From Bryopsis sp. KO-2023 (taxonomy: Eukaryota; Chlorophyta; Ulvophyceae; Bryopsidales; Bryopsidaceae), in contig BSYQ01000008.1 of the NCBI GenBank assembly GCA_030272585.1, forward strand, positions 186,001-250,000: a stretch of DNA of 64,000 nt, given 5' to 3'. Under the pieces are notes generated by a model. It worked only from the letters and a program-made list of their open reading frames with translations, was not told the DNA's origin and ran no database searches. How positions within the stretch are numbered: the stretch's first letter is position 1; each line of letters starts with the position of its first letter. The translations under genes were made by a program, and so were the position numbers. Positions 50,408 to 61,832 of the stretch are shown in pieces.

Positions 50408-53400
50408 CTACTGGAGGCAGAAGCACTGGTTTTTCTTCCCATCTTGAAAAGACCTTTTTGTATTCTTCTCATAACTGTAGTCATTATTTCTGATCCATGG
50501 ACCATTCTTGCAACCGTCTTTTGAATAGTTACAGAGCCTCCTCTTGAAGCTTCTCGCACAGCAAGAAGCACCAACACCACGGCAAGCCTCCAACTGCTTC
50601 ACTCCACCACAAGCATTTCCAACGACAGTGGTTGCACCTTCTGTCATTGATGAAGAATCCCCCACACAAAAGCTTTCAGCTGCAACTGTGCCCTCCTTTG
50701 TGTATGCAGAAGCAGTTGTGGATGCGAACGTGACAAATTGGTCTGAAACGGTCGACTCCACTGGCTCCTCCCCACCAATTACAATAACCAAGACCCCAGC
50801 TGATTTTGTTGCCGAAATGGCCATATCGGGCAACAAGTCAGGCATATACACCTGGGGAAATGATAAAGAAAGAAAAACCTGAAATAAATTTATAAATGAA
50901 CATGAAAGAGTGTAATAGTTTTAATTAGTTTTAGTTTTAGTTTTAATTTAACAAGTGTGGTGGAACCAGACCAAACCTGTTACAGTGGCAAGCGCTACAA
51001 AACCATAAAGAAAGGATAGTCTCAATAGAACATCGCAGTTTAGGATAACCTCAACAATTTCAAATAACATCTGCTTCTTGCGACTTTTCAAATGCCTGCA
51101 AAAATCAAAGGCATTGGTTAATGATCTTCCATGCATACACATCAAGGGATCTATCATATGAAGGACAGAACAGAGTGCCTAGTTGTCGTACTGGTTTCTC
51201 TGGAGTTTCCTCTGGTTGCTCAACTGGAGCCTCAGGCTTCTCTTCTGGAACCTCAGCAGGCTTCTCCGGATTTTTAACTGGAGCTGGTTCTGCAGGTTTC
51301 TCCACAGGGCTTCCAGGAACAAAAGAACCAGTGGCCTTTGCTGGGGCATAGGCTCCAGTTGACTTAGCTTGGGCACCTGACACCTTTGCCTCTGGCCTTG
51401 CAGAAACTGGTGTTGGAGGTAAAGGAGCAGGAGGGGGAGGAGGTGGGGCAGGTTTAGGCTCATCAATTACCACTGTTGTACCACTCGGGAATTACAGCAT
51501 CCCGGAGTAGGTGCTGGCCTTGTGGCTTCGGATCATGTCTCCGGTGCTGATGTGGATTCTCTCTATCTATCCCTCATCGGTGGAATCCGGCTGACCATGC
51601 GTTACAGGTGGAATTGAACGAGTTTTTCGCTTCCGTCAGTTTTTTCACTTCTCCCCTAGTTGCACCTGGTCACAGTCACCGCTGTTTGAAAGGCACTTTT
51701 GCCACTTTCAAAAGTTTACATTTTTTTTTTTTCCGATTTCCTACAGCTCATAGAAAGAAGAAGAGGTAGTGCTTTGAGCGCTAGACAACCGATAGGTTTA
51801 TTATGGGTCATATTTTTCTGTATCCACACCTTGGCTTCTTTACTTCGTTCTCCTCGGCACCCAAACTGCCTTCGGCCTGGCCTGTTCTGTCGGATTCTTC
51901 CTACAGCTGGCATCGAAGGTCCACCTACTACAAATGCACAGCAATTTCCCCATTAGTTTAACAAACTTAAATCAAATCTTTGCCATTCCTACTCTGCTTT
52001 CTCTTTTTACTTTCTTTTTGAAAAAAAGCACACTGAAGTCATGTCCTTTCCCTGGAAGAGTTTTTTCAATTCTTTTTCTCAGAAACACCCTGATTGATAA
52101 TATCATACTTCTGTGCAGCAAGTGGGTTTCAAAAATTGATGTGCAGATACCTCACAACACCAGGGAGGCTAAACATAGCATCTTGATGCCTGCAGGCCAT
52201 TAATTGGAAGTCAGACCTCCAGGGGGGAAGCCGATCTCTGGCAGACATCCGGCTAATCCTACCTCTGTCTTGTACCCGGCTGCGAAGGGGATCGATAACG
52301 CAAACTCCAGCAGGACCCAATTATTGTCGTGGCCGTCACGTATCTCCCTATGCTGCTGGCCCAAAGGCCACAGAGCTATGATGCGACGAATCTACACACA
52401 AAAATCCCCTGAGAATTAGAAACTGACCCCAGCAGCTGAAGAAATACTGGGAGGGACATTGCTGTTGGCTTCAAGAAAAATGCCAGTTTCAGACATGCGA
52501 CCTGAAGATGTGAACGACAAACCAGCGATGGGGGTTGGAAATTATGGGCAGCAAGATTTGCAACACGTTGGAATACCTGGACATAGCCGACATACATAAA
52601 CAGGGAATTGAGCAGCATTCTTCCCACCAAGTGCAAAGGATTTTCTGTGACCAAGAACGTTATCATCCTTGTACAGACTGACTGATGATGGAGTTGACAA
52701 TTTCACTCACGTAGTTGACTTGGGATGTCCGGACAGGCGAGGGTCACAATCCAGCATACATGTGGGAAATCACTCAAACGCATGGTTCTGAAGTTTCGTG
52801 AACTGCATCCAGACCCTGCCACATCCTCATAGGGAATTACTATTCTGACGCCCCTTCCCCCCCCCCCCCAAAAAAAAGAAGGGATAGAGAAAGAGCAGCC
52901 CTGCCAACTGGTACCTTCACAACAGAATCTTCGCACTTGTAGATGCACACCGTTTGTCGGGGGTTGGCGTTCTTGAGGACGACTTCCTGTTGCTTTTATG
53001 ATTTTCCACGGTCCATTTCCTATCCATTATCAACCCCGTTTTTCCAGCCTACAGTCCATCGTAATTTCACAAGCACCAGACCTGACCTTGAAAGAAAAAA
53101 TCCAAAAACCTCACCCCACAAAAAAACCCAACCAGCAGCCCTGTTTCTTGCCTATTCAGAGGGGAGTTCGAGAACAGAACTGGTGTACTGAAAAAAAAAA
53201 CATATAACAAAATTAAACAATAGATCACTCCCACCAGCCACCTCCCACCCAACACCGGTTCCAGGTTGCGACCTCTGTGGTGGTTCGCATGGTGTTCTGT
53301 GAGGTGGGCAAGCCGGAGGACATACGCACCAGAGGTTGTGAACGATCTCCTTTGGTTCCAGCGGGACCCCCTTTTTTCGGCAGCAGATCTTGGAGCCAAA

Positions 53401-53590
53401 ACGTTCGTTCACCTACGAAACCACCATTGGCGCGAGGGGCCCCCAAATCGTAAGCCGTCCGAGAACAACCCTTCCAACGCTCAGGCTCAAACCAGAAAGA
53501 AGCGTCGATGGTCCACGGAAGCTCACAGCTTTTTCCCTTGAGGCGACCGCAAAAGCACGCCGGCAAAGAACGACATCGTCGAATCGACAT
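50408..53590 (-). CDS. Spliced gene enclosed in the transposon, membrane-protein-like, unknown
   Basis: Three 3' exons join in phase: 51139-51472 (Pro/Glu-rich, starting VIDEPKPAPPPPP), 50984-51095 and 50408-50851, ending at a TAG. The middle junction predicts a hydrophobic helix (CDVLLRLSFLYGFVALAT), followed by VYMPDLLPDMAISATKSAG and a Cys-rich tail. Likely upstream exons are near 52,580-52,666 (hydrophobic, LLNSLFMYVGYVQ), 52,703-52,870 (VRIVIPYEDVAGSGCSSR) and 53,225-53,590 (ATG, MSIRRCRSLPACFCGR), but these were not chained. One intron would be only 43 bases. I recognise no family. The surrounding block lacks the transposon's CATGGTT and CAACG motifs, so I infer captured host DNA or an insertion. 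Confidence 0.45.
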
Positions 53591-53658
53591 TGTAAGATCA
53601 AGGTCAATGTTTAAACGAAAGATTAAAATTGTTCTTACAATGTCGATTCGACGATGTC
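53572..53658. repeat. Perfect 25-base inverted repeat with 37-base spacer
   Basis: GACATCGTCGAATCGACATT plus GTAAG at 53572-53596 is matched exactly by its complement at 53634-53658. Read outwards from the centre, each arm begins a frame with the same six residues, MSIRRC. Confidence 0.92.
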
Positions 53659-53776
53659 ACTCCGTTTACCTAATTCTGGAGACACTAAGTTTTCACATGG
53701 TTGAGTGGTTCATTTGCAACGATGTCGTTTACAGCGACGACAGACCACTCTGCAACGTTAATTACAAATCCCCCAA

Positions 53777-54641
53777 CTCAGTTGCCCCCCAAAACAGCCA
53801 GAAAAAAAACAACAAGACAAATCAAAGTCCACACCCATCATCCCCCAGCTCAGTTGCCCCCCAAAACAGCCAGAAAAAAAAAACAAGACAAATCAAAGTC
53901 CACACCCATCATCCCCCAGCTCAGTTGCCCCCCAAAACAGCCAGAAAAAAAAAACAAGACAAATCAAAGTCCACACCCATCATCCCCAAGCTCAGTTGCC
54001 CCCCAAAACAGCCAGAAAAAAAAAACAAGACAAATCAAAGTCCACACCCATCATCCCCAAGCTCAGTTGCCCCCCAAAACAGCCAGAAAAAAAACAACAA
54101 GACAAATCAAAGTCCACACCCATCATCCCCCAGCTCAGTTGCCCCCCAAAACAGCCAGAAAAAAACAACAAGACAAATCAAAGTCCACACCCATCATCCC
54201 CCAGCTCAGTTGCCCCCCAAAACAGCCAGAAAAAAAAAACAAGACAAATCAAAGTCCACACCCATCATCCCCAAACTCAGTTGCCCCCCAAAACAGCCAG
54301 AAAAAAAACAACAAGACAAATCAAAGTCCACACCCATCATCCCCAAACTCAGTTGCCCCCCAAAACAGCCAGAAAAAAAACAACAAGACAAATCAAAGTC
54401 CACACCCATCATCCCCCAGCTCAGTTGCCCCCCAAAACAGCCAGAAAAAAACAACAAGACAAATCAAAGTCCACACCCATCATCCCCCAGCTCAGTTGCC
54501 CCCCAAAACAGCCAGAAAAAAAAACAAGACAAATCAAAGTCCACACCCATCATCCCCCAGCTCAGTTGCCCCCCAAAACAGCCAGAAAAAAAAAACAAGA
54601 CAAATCAAAGTCCACACCCATCATCCCCAAGCTCAGTTGCC
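53777..54641. repeat. 71-base tandem array, about 12 units
   Basis: The unit runs from CTCAGTTGCCCCCCAAAACA through a poly-A stretch of variable length to GTCCACACCCATCATCCCC, about 70-73 bases. Length differences lie in the A run. The array ends three bases before the stop codon of the minus-strand transposon gene, so it forms that gene's 3' flank. Long plus-strand Lys/Pro-rich frames across it are repeat artefacts. Confidence 0.9.
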
Positions 54642-54643
54642 TT

Positions 54644-57057
54644 CTACTTTTTTTTGGTTTTCTTGGATTTCTTTCTCCCCCCCGACTCCGCCGTTGTCAT
54701 TCCCTCCTCCGCCGTTGCACCGGAAGGTGCCGACGTTGTGTCTTCTTCAGCCTCCCCCCCCTTCCTTTTCCTTCCCTTCCTCTTCTTCCTCCGCCTCTCA
54801 GCTGAGTCCCTGGTGGAAGCGCTTCTGGTGGGCGTCTCAGAAGGCACCCCCCCCTCCTCCGCCGTTGCACCTGGGGCCGTCGCCGTTGTGAGTGCTTCGC
54901 CCACCGCTGGAGGCAGCACCTCCGACCCCCTCTGGCCCTCCGCCGGCGTGTCGCTCATCTCCACGAGGTCGCGCTCCGTGTCGAACCCTTCGTCGACATT
55001 CTTCCAGGAAGAATCTGCAACACAACGTTATACAAGTTCAGCACAAGGTACACAAAAAAAAAAACAACACGACTGCAACGAAATCCAAGACAGCTGCAAG
55101 GTTACCTCGCTGTGCCGCGAGTCGGGTGGAACGGCGGGCGGAGAAGGGGGTCCTCAGTGCGTCGGGGACGCGCACACCACGGGGGAGGTTCTTGGACTTC
55201 TTCGGGCTCTTCCCACGACGGGCCAAGTGGAGACCACGGCGGGGTGTGGTGGGCGACTTCTGCTTCCCGACGTCTCGGTCGTCATCGCGGTCGTCACCGA
55301 CGTCAGCGACGGGGGGGGAGTCGGAAGACTCCGAGCCGACGTCCGGGGGGGTCTCGGCGCCCTCGTCGTCGAGCTTCGCGGATGTGGTGACGTAGACGTC
55401 GCCATGCTCCGCGAAGCGCGCCTCTTGGAGGCGAACCGTCGTCACCCACTCGGCGTCCTCCGTGAAAAGTTCACCGTTGTCGTTGAGTGGGTGACGAAGG
55501 TTCGACTCCACGAAGTTCCCCGTGAGGGCCTTGGTGAAGCGTACCCGGCTCTCGTCAGCGATTCTAAACACAACAATAACATGGTTAGAAAAACCAACAT
55601 GGAAACGTAACATGGTTAAAACAGAGAAACACAACGACACTCAACAACGTAACATGGTTAAAACAGAGAAACACAACGACACTCAACAACGTAACATGGT
55701 TAAAACAGAGAAACACAACGACATTCAACAACTTAACATGGTTAAAACAGAGAAACACAACGACATTCAACAACTTAACATGGTTAAACCGGAGAAACAC
55801 AACGACACCCAACAAAATACCAACGCACCTCTTTGAAACATAACCTCGGATCACCTTCAGTGATAGCTTGAAGGTTTGAGCTCCGTCGACGATTGCCCCC
55901 CTGTTGCTCCTCTGGAGCATGAGTCTCTTCTCCACGAGACTCATGAACTCCCGCATTCGCTTCGCGCCGTCCGCGTTCGTGACATCGACCCCTCCCACCT
56001 GCACAGCAAACACGGTTGTTTTTGCATGGTTATACAGACAAACTGCAACGCACATGATTAATTTGGCATGGTTTTTTACTCTGATAACAACGAACATTGC
56101 TTTCTTTGCATGGTTACCTCGTTTTCATCCAAGTTCGGCGTCAAAGTCGCGGGTATGTGACGGGCGAGCCGCAGTTTACAGCCTCCGTATGGGTCCCCCG
56201 CGCCCGCCACATACCCGGCCAGGTTCCCGCACTGGATGTGGGCGCGTCGGTGGTCGTGGTAGGATTGGTCCTTGCACCTCGGCCACCACTGGCGGATGGA
56301 CTGCACACACATTTGCACGGTTTTTAGCAAATACAACATGGCTATACAGGGACAGAACATGGTTCAGCAACAGCAACAACAAAACAACCAGAAAAACATA
56401 GAGAAACAAAGAAAACTCTGTTGTTTTCTTTGGCTTCAGAAATAGAAAGAAACCCTGAAGCTTAGCCAACCCCCCTCCCCCCCTTTTTTTTTCCGCCGAC
56501 CGTGCACCCACCTTTGTTAACCATTCGAAACCCTCCGATGTGAACGTCGCGTACGTTCCCCTTCCCTGCCCCCTCCTCCGCACCGTGCAAAAGGCTGCAT
56601 CCCGCCAGCCCACAGCGCCCTCCAACGTTGTGGGGTGCACCCCCTTTTCAGGAGGGTCCGGCGACGCGTTCGAGCGAGACGGCGACCCCCCCCCCTCTTT
56701 CCTCCCTTCGGATCCTCCTCCCCCCTCCTCCCAAGGCACAACGATTACCGCCGCCTTCCCAAGCACCAGCAGATCCTCCACCCCCTCCAGGAACCTGTCC
56801 AGCGGCTGCTCGTCGTCTGGGAGAGGGAGGGTGAGTGGAAGCAGGCCCGTCGTCAACACCGCGACGGTGGTGACCGCCCCGAGGAAGGCGGTGGTGACCG
56901 CCGCCAGCGCCACGTTGGAGATCCGGCCCCAACCTTGGAGCTTCTTAACGACCTCGCGGTCACTCTCCCGCGGATCTCCAAGCATGAAGCCGGCGGCGGC
57001 CTCGCCCTCCTCGGGGCCCTTCGGTCTCAAAACAAACGCGTGGGTGGCAGTCGGCAT
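54644..57057 (-). CDS. Second transposon protein, 575 residues, unknown family
   Basis: Five exons close in one frame from ATG 57057: 56512-57057, 56118-56300, 55829-55998, 55106-55563 and 54644-55014. In CACTA elements the partner gene usually encodes a DNA-binding regulator (TnpA-like), but I see no similarity to a known one. Residues 30-80 hold an unusual hydrophobic run (ALAAVTTAFLGAVTTVAVL). The second exon has spaced His/Cys residues (RCKDQSYHDHRRAHIQCGN) that might bind metal. The third is helical, the fourth ends in basic segments (GKSPKKSKNLPRG), and the C-terminus has two Lys/Arg clusters (RRRKKRKGRKRKGG; KKSKKTKKK) fit for nuclear import or DNA binding. The coding part is much richer in G and C than host genes here. 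It diverges from the transposase. Confidence 0.8.
55605..55805. repeat. 42-base tandem repeat in an intron, five units
   Basis: TAACATGGTTAAAACAGAGA followed by AACACAACGACACTCAACAA repeats with CATGGTT at 55611, 55653, 55695, 55737 and 55779, exactly 42 bases apart. The array fills the third intron of the minus-strand transposon gene and combines both motifs found in the element's flanks. Confidence 0.88.
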
Positions 57058-57248
57058 ATTGGAAAACGTGAAGTGCGCTCGTGGCGGCCGGCCGGTTTTT
57101 ACTGACGTTCGCGCGCACCGTGACGTCCACCGATGTGGACGTCAAGGTTCACGTTGCAGTTACGTCATGACATCCACAACGCAGGTTTCACTCATGCAGC
57201 AGCCGAATTTCCTTTCGCGATTTCGACGGAACCGTGTAATCCGCCGCC
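57058..57248. promoter_or_regulatory. Bidirectional promoter of the two transposon genes
   Basis: These 191 bases separate the divergent start codons. TGACGTCCAC and GTGGACGTCA form a 10-base inverted pair with a 4-base spacer at 57121-57144, and a further TTACGTCA lies at about 57162. TGACGT cores are bZIP/CREB-type sites by general knowledge. The palindromic layout would suit co-regulation of both genes; no TATA box stands out. Confidence 0.6.
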
Positions 57249-60200
57249 ATGCCGAATTATAGTAGTGGGTATAAAACACTCTTTAAAAAAACGGGGGGAA
57301 ATAGGTGCCCTTGCTGTAGGGAGCTTATTAGGTCTAGGAATCATTGGGTGGGACACAAGAGGAGGTGCCCCAGGCTGGAGGAGCTTTTGGTGGAGGTGAA
57401 GGCATGGGAAGGTGGGTTTTTTTTAAGTGTGCAACCAGAAAATCCTTTTTAATTAACTTATAAGTTACCTTAATAATAAAACTGAAACCTCAACACAATT
57501 TGAATCCCTTGTATCTCATCACTGGAGCATCGGATGTCTTTGAAATTTTGACAAGTAATGTGTTTTAACACATTTGTCACACCATCAAAATTTGAAAGAC
57601 ATCTGATGCTCTAGTGATGAGATACAAGGGATTCAAATTGTGTTGAGGTTTCAGTTATAGAATATTACAACTATAAGCTGTGACAACGTATATACCCTAG
57701 GTTTGCACCACTTTTTAGCATGTTTTACATGGTTGACAGACGAGAACGAGGCATCACGCGAAGAAAGGCGTTTGGCACCACCCCTTCAACGACCAAGCGA
57801 TGGAGCTGATGTGGGTGCGAGCAGCATCCCCAACGATGATGTCCAAGATGCCAGCGGTTTCAGGGACGAGAACAACGATGGTCTGGACGCGAACAACGAT
57901 GGCCTGGACATTCACAATGACGGTGGTGGAGAGGTTTACAACGATGTTCTTGACATTCACAACGGCGATGGTGGGGATGACAACGATGGCGACCTCCGAG
58001 GCGATGGGGGACTCCCTGCCGTTGATGGAAGCGAGTCAGATGGATCCCCTGGGATGGACACGGAGGAAGAAACCGAAGTCGAGGAAGATGATGAAGAAGA
58101 AAATAGCTCTGAAACCACGATCAACAACGATGATAGCTCTGTCCACAACGAGGACACTGACTCTGGCAGCGTTCAGAATGATGGCCCCGACTTCTTTGGA
58201 GACGTTCACCACAACGAGGAACTAAAAACGCCGTTGTACCCGGGATGCTTGTTCACCTTGCTTCATGTGATTATGCTCCTTCTACAACAAAAGGCCGACC
58301 ACGGCACAACGAGGGAGGCCTTTGAGGCCAATTTGAAACTGATCAGTGCAATTCTGCCCTCCAACCATGTTCTTCCCACATCACTGCTTCGAATCAAGAG
58401 GCTGTTGGGGGTCCCATGTCTTGAAGATGTCACATATTTCTCTTGCGAAAGAGGATGCAAGTTTTATCACGTGAAAGACCGGTGGGTGTGTATTGTCGTT
58501 GTTGTAACTGTATCCACCATTGTCGCATATATGCTCTGCGTTGTGATATATATCACAACGTTCACACAACATAACACAAGGTCGAGTGATACCAAAGCAT
58601 GGTTCGTTTTCTTTTCCAACAGTCGGTTTCTGCGGCCATCGCTGGACCTTCTTTGCGAGCATTGCAAAAAGCCTATATTCACGGTGCAAAAAGGGGTTTC
58701 AACCGCGCTGGAACCTTGCTTGAAAATCTTCTACTTTGGAGTCAAGAGCCTCCTCCGTGTGATGACCGGGAGCCTTTCCTTTTGCCAATCACGGCACAGA
58801 GGGGCAAACGATGGAATTCGAACGACTCCGATGTTCAAACGGCTGGCGGCTCTCGTTGGAGACTCGCTTCGAAAGACCGGTCTCTACCACTTAGGAGGGG
58901 ACTATTTCGGTTGCACAACGGGAAGGCGTGGGAATTATTCACTCGGGACATTCTTTCTACGTTGTGGTACGGTGTTACATCGCTGCAAACTGGGGCAGGT
59001 GCATTGTAATCCCGTTGTTCCAGTTCCACATTGTGTTTTTACAGTGTGTTCTGGACATTCCACAATGCTTTTACAAAGTGTCACAATGCTTTTCAACGCT
59101 TTGACACGGTGTTATGACTTGTTTGCATGGCAGATGATGTGTGCAAGGAGGATTCCATGAAAACCTCCTTGCACTACCCATTGCTGATTATATCCGGCCC
59201 CAAGGAGCCCAAAACCTTGCAAGCCATACTTGGGCTGATAGTGAGGGACTTCAAGGCTCTAATGCCGGGAAACGGTTTCCTTCACACGGATTCGTGGACG
59301 TTTCGCGGAGGATCCCCCGCCCGAGAGAGGGTAGAACACTCGGCAATAATTTCCTCTGTGGCGGGGGATTCTCCATGGATGGCCAAGGTCATGAATGACC
59401 TTGGCATGACCGCTCGAAACGCTTGCCCGGATTGTTTTGGTCCCACCCAAAGTGTGCAAGGCACATCGACCAAAACACAACGTTACTTGGGCTACACTTC
59501 CCCCGTCCCACTAGACGACGGCGATGTGGAATTGATGAGGATGGTCGGCAGGCGTGGAAAGGTCGGTGTGGAGTATGTGATACACGGTGTGCGAGGGGGC
59601 TTGAACAATTGTGATTTACATTCATGCGTTGTGCTTGGCCGTGCTTGCCTTGTGCAGAAGCACACAAACGCTGTGTTTGTGCCTATTAACGTTGCGACCT
59701 GTTTTTTGTTTTAGTTGAAGCGACAATGGCAACCGGACATGATGGACATGGTGAAAACAAGGGAGGAGCACATGAGGGCAGCTGAGCTGGTGGATCAAGG
59801 CTTGTTGACCCCAACACAAGCACATACTCACGGCTCCACCGCCCTTGCTGACCTTACTTACTACACGCCCGAGCTCAAGGTCATGGGTGTTGCACACCTG
59901 ATTTTGATGGGCTTGGTCAAGGATTTCCTGAGCGAGGTAAGGATTTAGCAACGCGAATATGCTGAAAACACTCGTGCGAGTGTGTCCCTCAACAACCTTG
60001 TTGTAGTGCTGCAATGCCATGTGTTTACGTCCAGTGGCGGTGTGTTTGTAGATCAAACAACGCGTGACCTCACGGGAAAGAAGACACCACGCCGCCGCCT
60101 ACAAACAACGCTTGCAAGGTCTGAAGGTACCAACGGACTTCGGTGCTTGCATCGTTGACTTGACGGCGGAGCGTGTGTACTCGAACATGCATGACATCAT

Positions 60201-61832
60201 GGTTTTTATCCGGTGAGTTCTTGTTCCTTGTTGTCCGCCTTTCTTTCGTTGTGAATGATTGTTATGTCGTTGTCACCAGCCTTATTTCCATCGTTTTTTT
60301 TGTGCCTTGTTATTGCCTTTCCCAGCGTTGTTGAGTGTTGCATTAACCTTGTCAATGTAGGTCCTACGAAGGTTTCGTGATGGAGGCCTGCTTGACGAGA
60401 GAAGAGCTCCGTGCCTGGACCGACCTGGTTGCTGTGGCCACACACTATGTGTGTGTGCAAGCCCACATCCACGACAAGGACTTCGAGACGACGGCGAGGA
60501 AGATTCAGTCAAGAACCATGCGCTACTGCAGGTAAACATTGATCTGGTTTACAACGTGTTGAGTGGTAGGCACAGTGTTACTGAGGTTTTTTACATCGCT
60601 GCAAAAAAATTCGGGTTGAGGGACACGGATGTTGTGTTTTTTCTTTTGTGTTTTAGGCGTGCCGAGGAATTGTTTGGGAAGACCATTTGCAAGTTTAACA
60701 TGCATAAACTTGTGTGTGCGGGCTTTCGCCAAGAAGCTTTGAGAGGTCCGGCGGCGGGGGTCTCGGAGTTTTGGATCGAACGGGCTCTTGGGCGACAGAA
60801 ACGAACTATGGCGGGAAGGGTAAAGAGGGCTCCAAGTGCCATGTATGCCAACGATGTGCTCTGCCAATTGTAAGTGGAATTTGTGTGTGGCTGTGACAAT
60901 GAATAAAGGGTCTTTCACATGGTGTATGTCTTTGCTTGCATGGTTGTGTTGTTTTGTTTTGTTCTGCATGGTGGCGATGGATGCTGACAATGTTGTTGTG
61001 TGTAGGACACTTGCCGCTCATTTCAACACCCTCCCCCCGAGCACGGTTGATGATCTACGTGCGTTGTTCGAGCCCAAAACGTCGCCTAACAAGATGATCC
61101 TCACGTGGGATGGAGGTAAGGCGACGTTCAAGGCCAACCATGCTGAAGAGAACGATGTCCGTGCCTTCATGGAGGCGTTGGAGACTGCCACAAGGTGAGG
61201 TCGTGTGACGCAAACAACCATGCACATCTTATGTATGGCACTGTTAAAATGGCTAAACGCATTGAGCGTCTGTTTGTGAGCGTTGTGTTGCGTGTGTTAC
61301 GCGTTGTGGACTGTGGTAAAAGCTGTGTGGATTGCCTTTTAGGAATTTTGGATTCTCTTTGCCGGGATGGGAGGGGAGGAACCCAAGATATGCCGGCATC
61401 TACAGAACGAACAAGGTGGAGAGGCAAATGTGGGGATGCACTGAAACGTTTTTTTCGAAGAGATGGAGAGGAGGTCCAAAGGCCGCACACAATACCATGG
61501 TCTACGTTGCGTTTCAATCCGATGGTGGACCATACCAAATGTACCTCGGCCATGTGTTGGACATCTTTATCATTGACGATTTTGAGCACGGTGCCGCTCC
61601 AACCCAGGTGGTGCTCATGTTGGACCTCCACAAGCTTGCCTACAGCGTTGCAACGTTCCCCAAGGTTAGGAACGAGCCTAGGCAAGGTCCGGTGGACTTG
61701 AACAACGTGTTTAAGATCGTGGGCGTTGGTGAAAAAAATTACCCGGTTTTGTTGGAGACGGTTCCGACAAAAATGATGAGGATGGTGGATGAAAGGGGGA
61801 ATTCACGCTATTGCATGTACAATGGAATGTGA
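57249..61832 (+). CDS. CACTA-superfamily transposase, Tnp2-type
   Basis: Ten exons keep one frame to the TGA: 57249-57411, 57740-58481, 58623-59005, 59134-59561, 59715-59936, 60052-60212, 60361-60531, 60657-60869, 61006-61194 and 61343-61832, for 1053 residues. The N-terminus has a C2HC-type finger (C20, C23, H36, C40). A long acidic region follows with NDGLD/IHND repeats, then CERGC and CEHC pairs. The core has LIISGPKEPK at about 446-455, GDSPWMAKVMNDLG and ACPDC; later YYTPELKVMGVAHLILMGLVK and, near 757, ELFGKTICKFNMHKLV then GFRQEALRGPAAGVSEFW. These match in order the features of Tnp2 transposases of CACTA and Plavaka-like elements. The protein would cut at the CACTA ends. The third donor (T/GTAATC at 59006) is the least certain. 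Confidence 0.9.
57479..57657. mobile_element. Palindromic MITE in intron 1 of the transposase gene
   Basis: Arms of about 72 bases beginning AACTGAAACCTCAACACAAT pair with only a few mismatches. TA lies on both sides (57477-57478 and 57658-57659). It sits inside the first intron of the CACTA transposase and adds no splice disruption that I can see. It is younger than the host transposon. Confidence 0.85.

Noticed and set aside
53508-55610. A 700-codon plus-strand Lys/Pro-rich protein
   Set aside because: It crosses a tandem array and then runs antisense to the well-supported minus-strand transposon gene.
58599-59009. An alternative frame in the third transposase exon
   Set aside because: The chosen frame joins in phase to the exons on both sides and completes a 1053-residue protein; the alternative does not.
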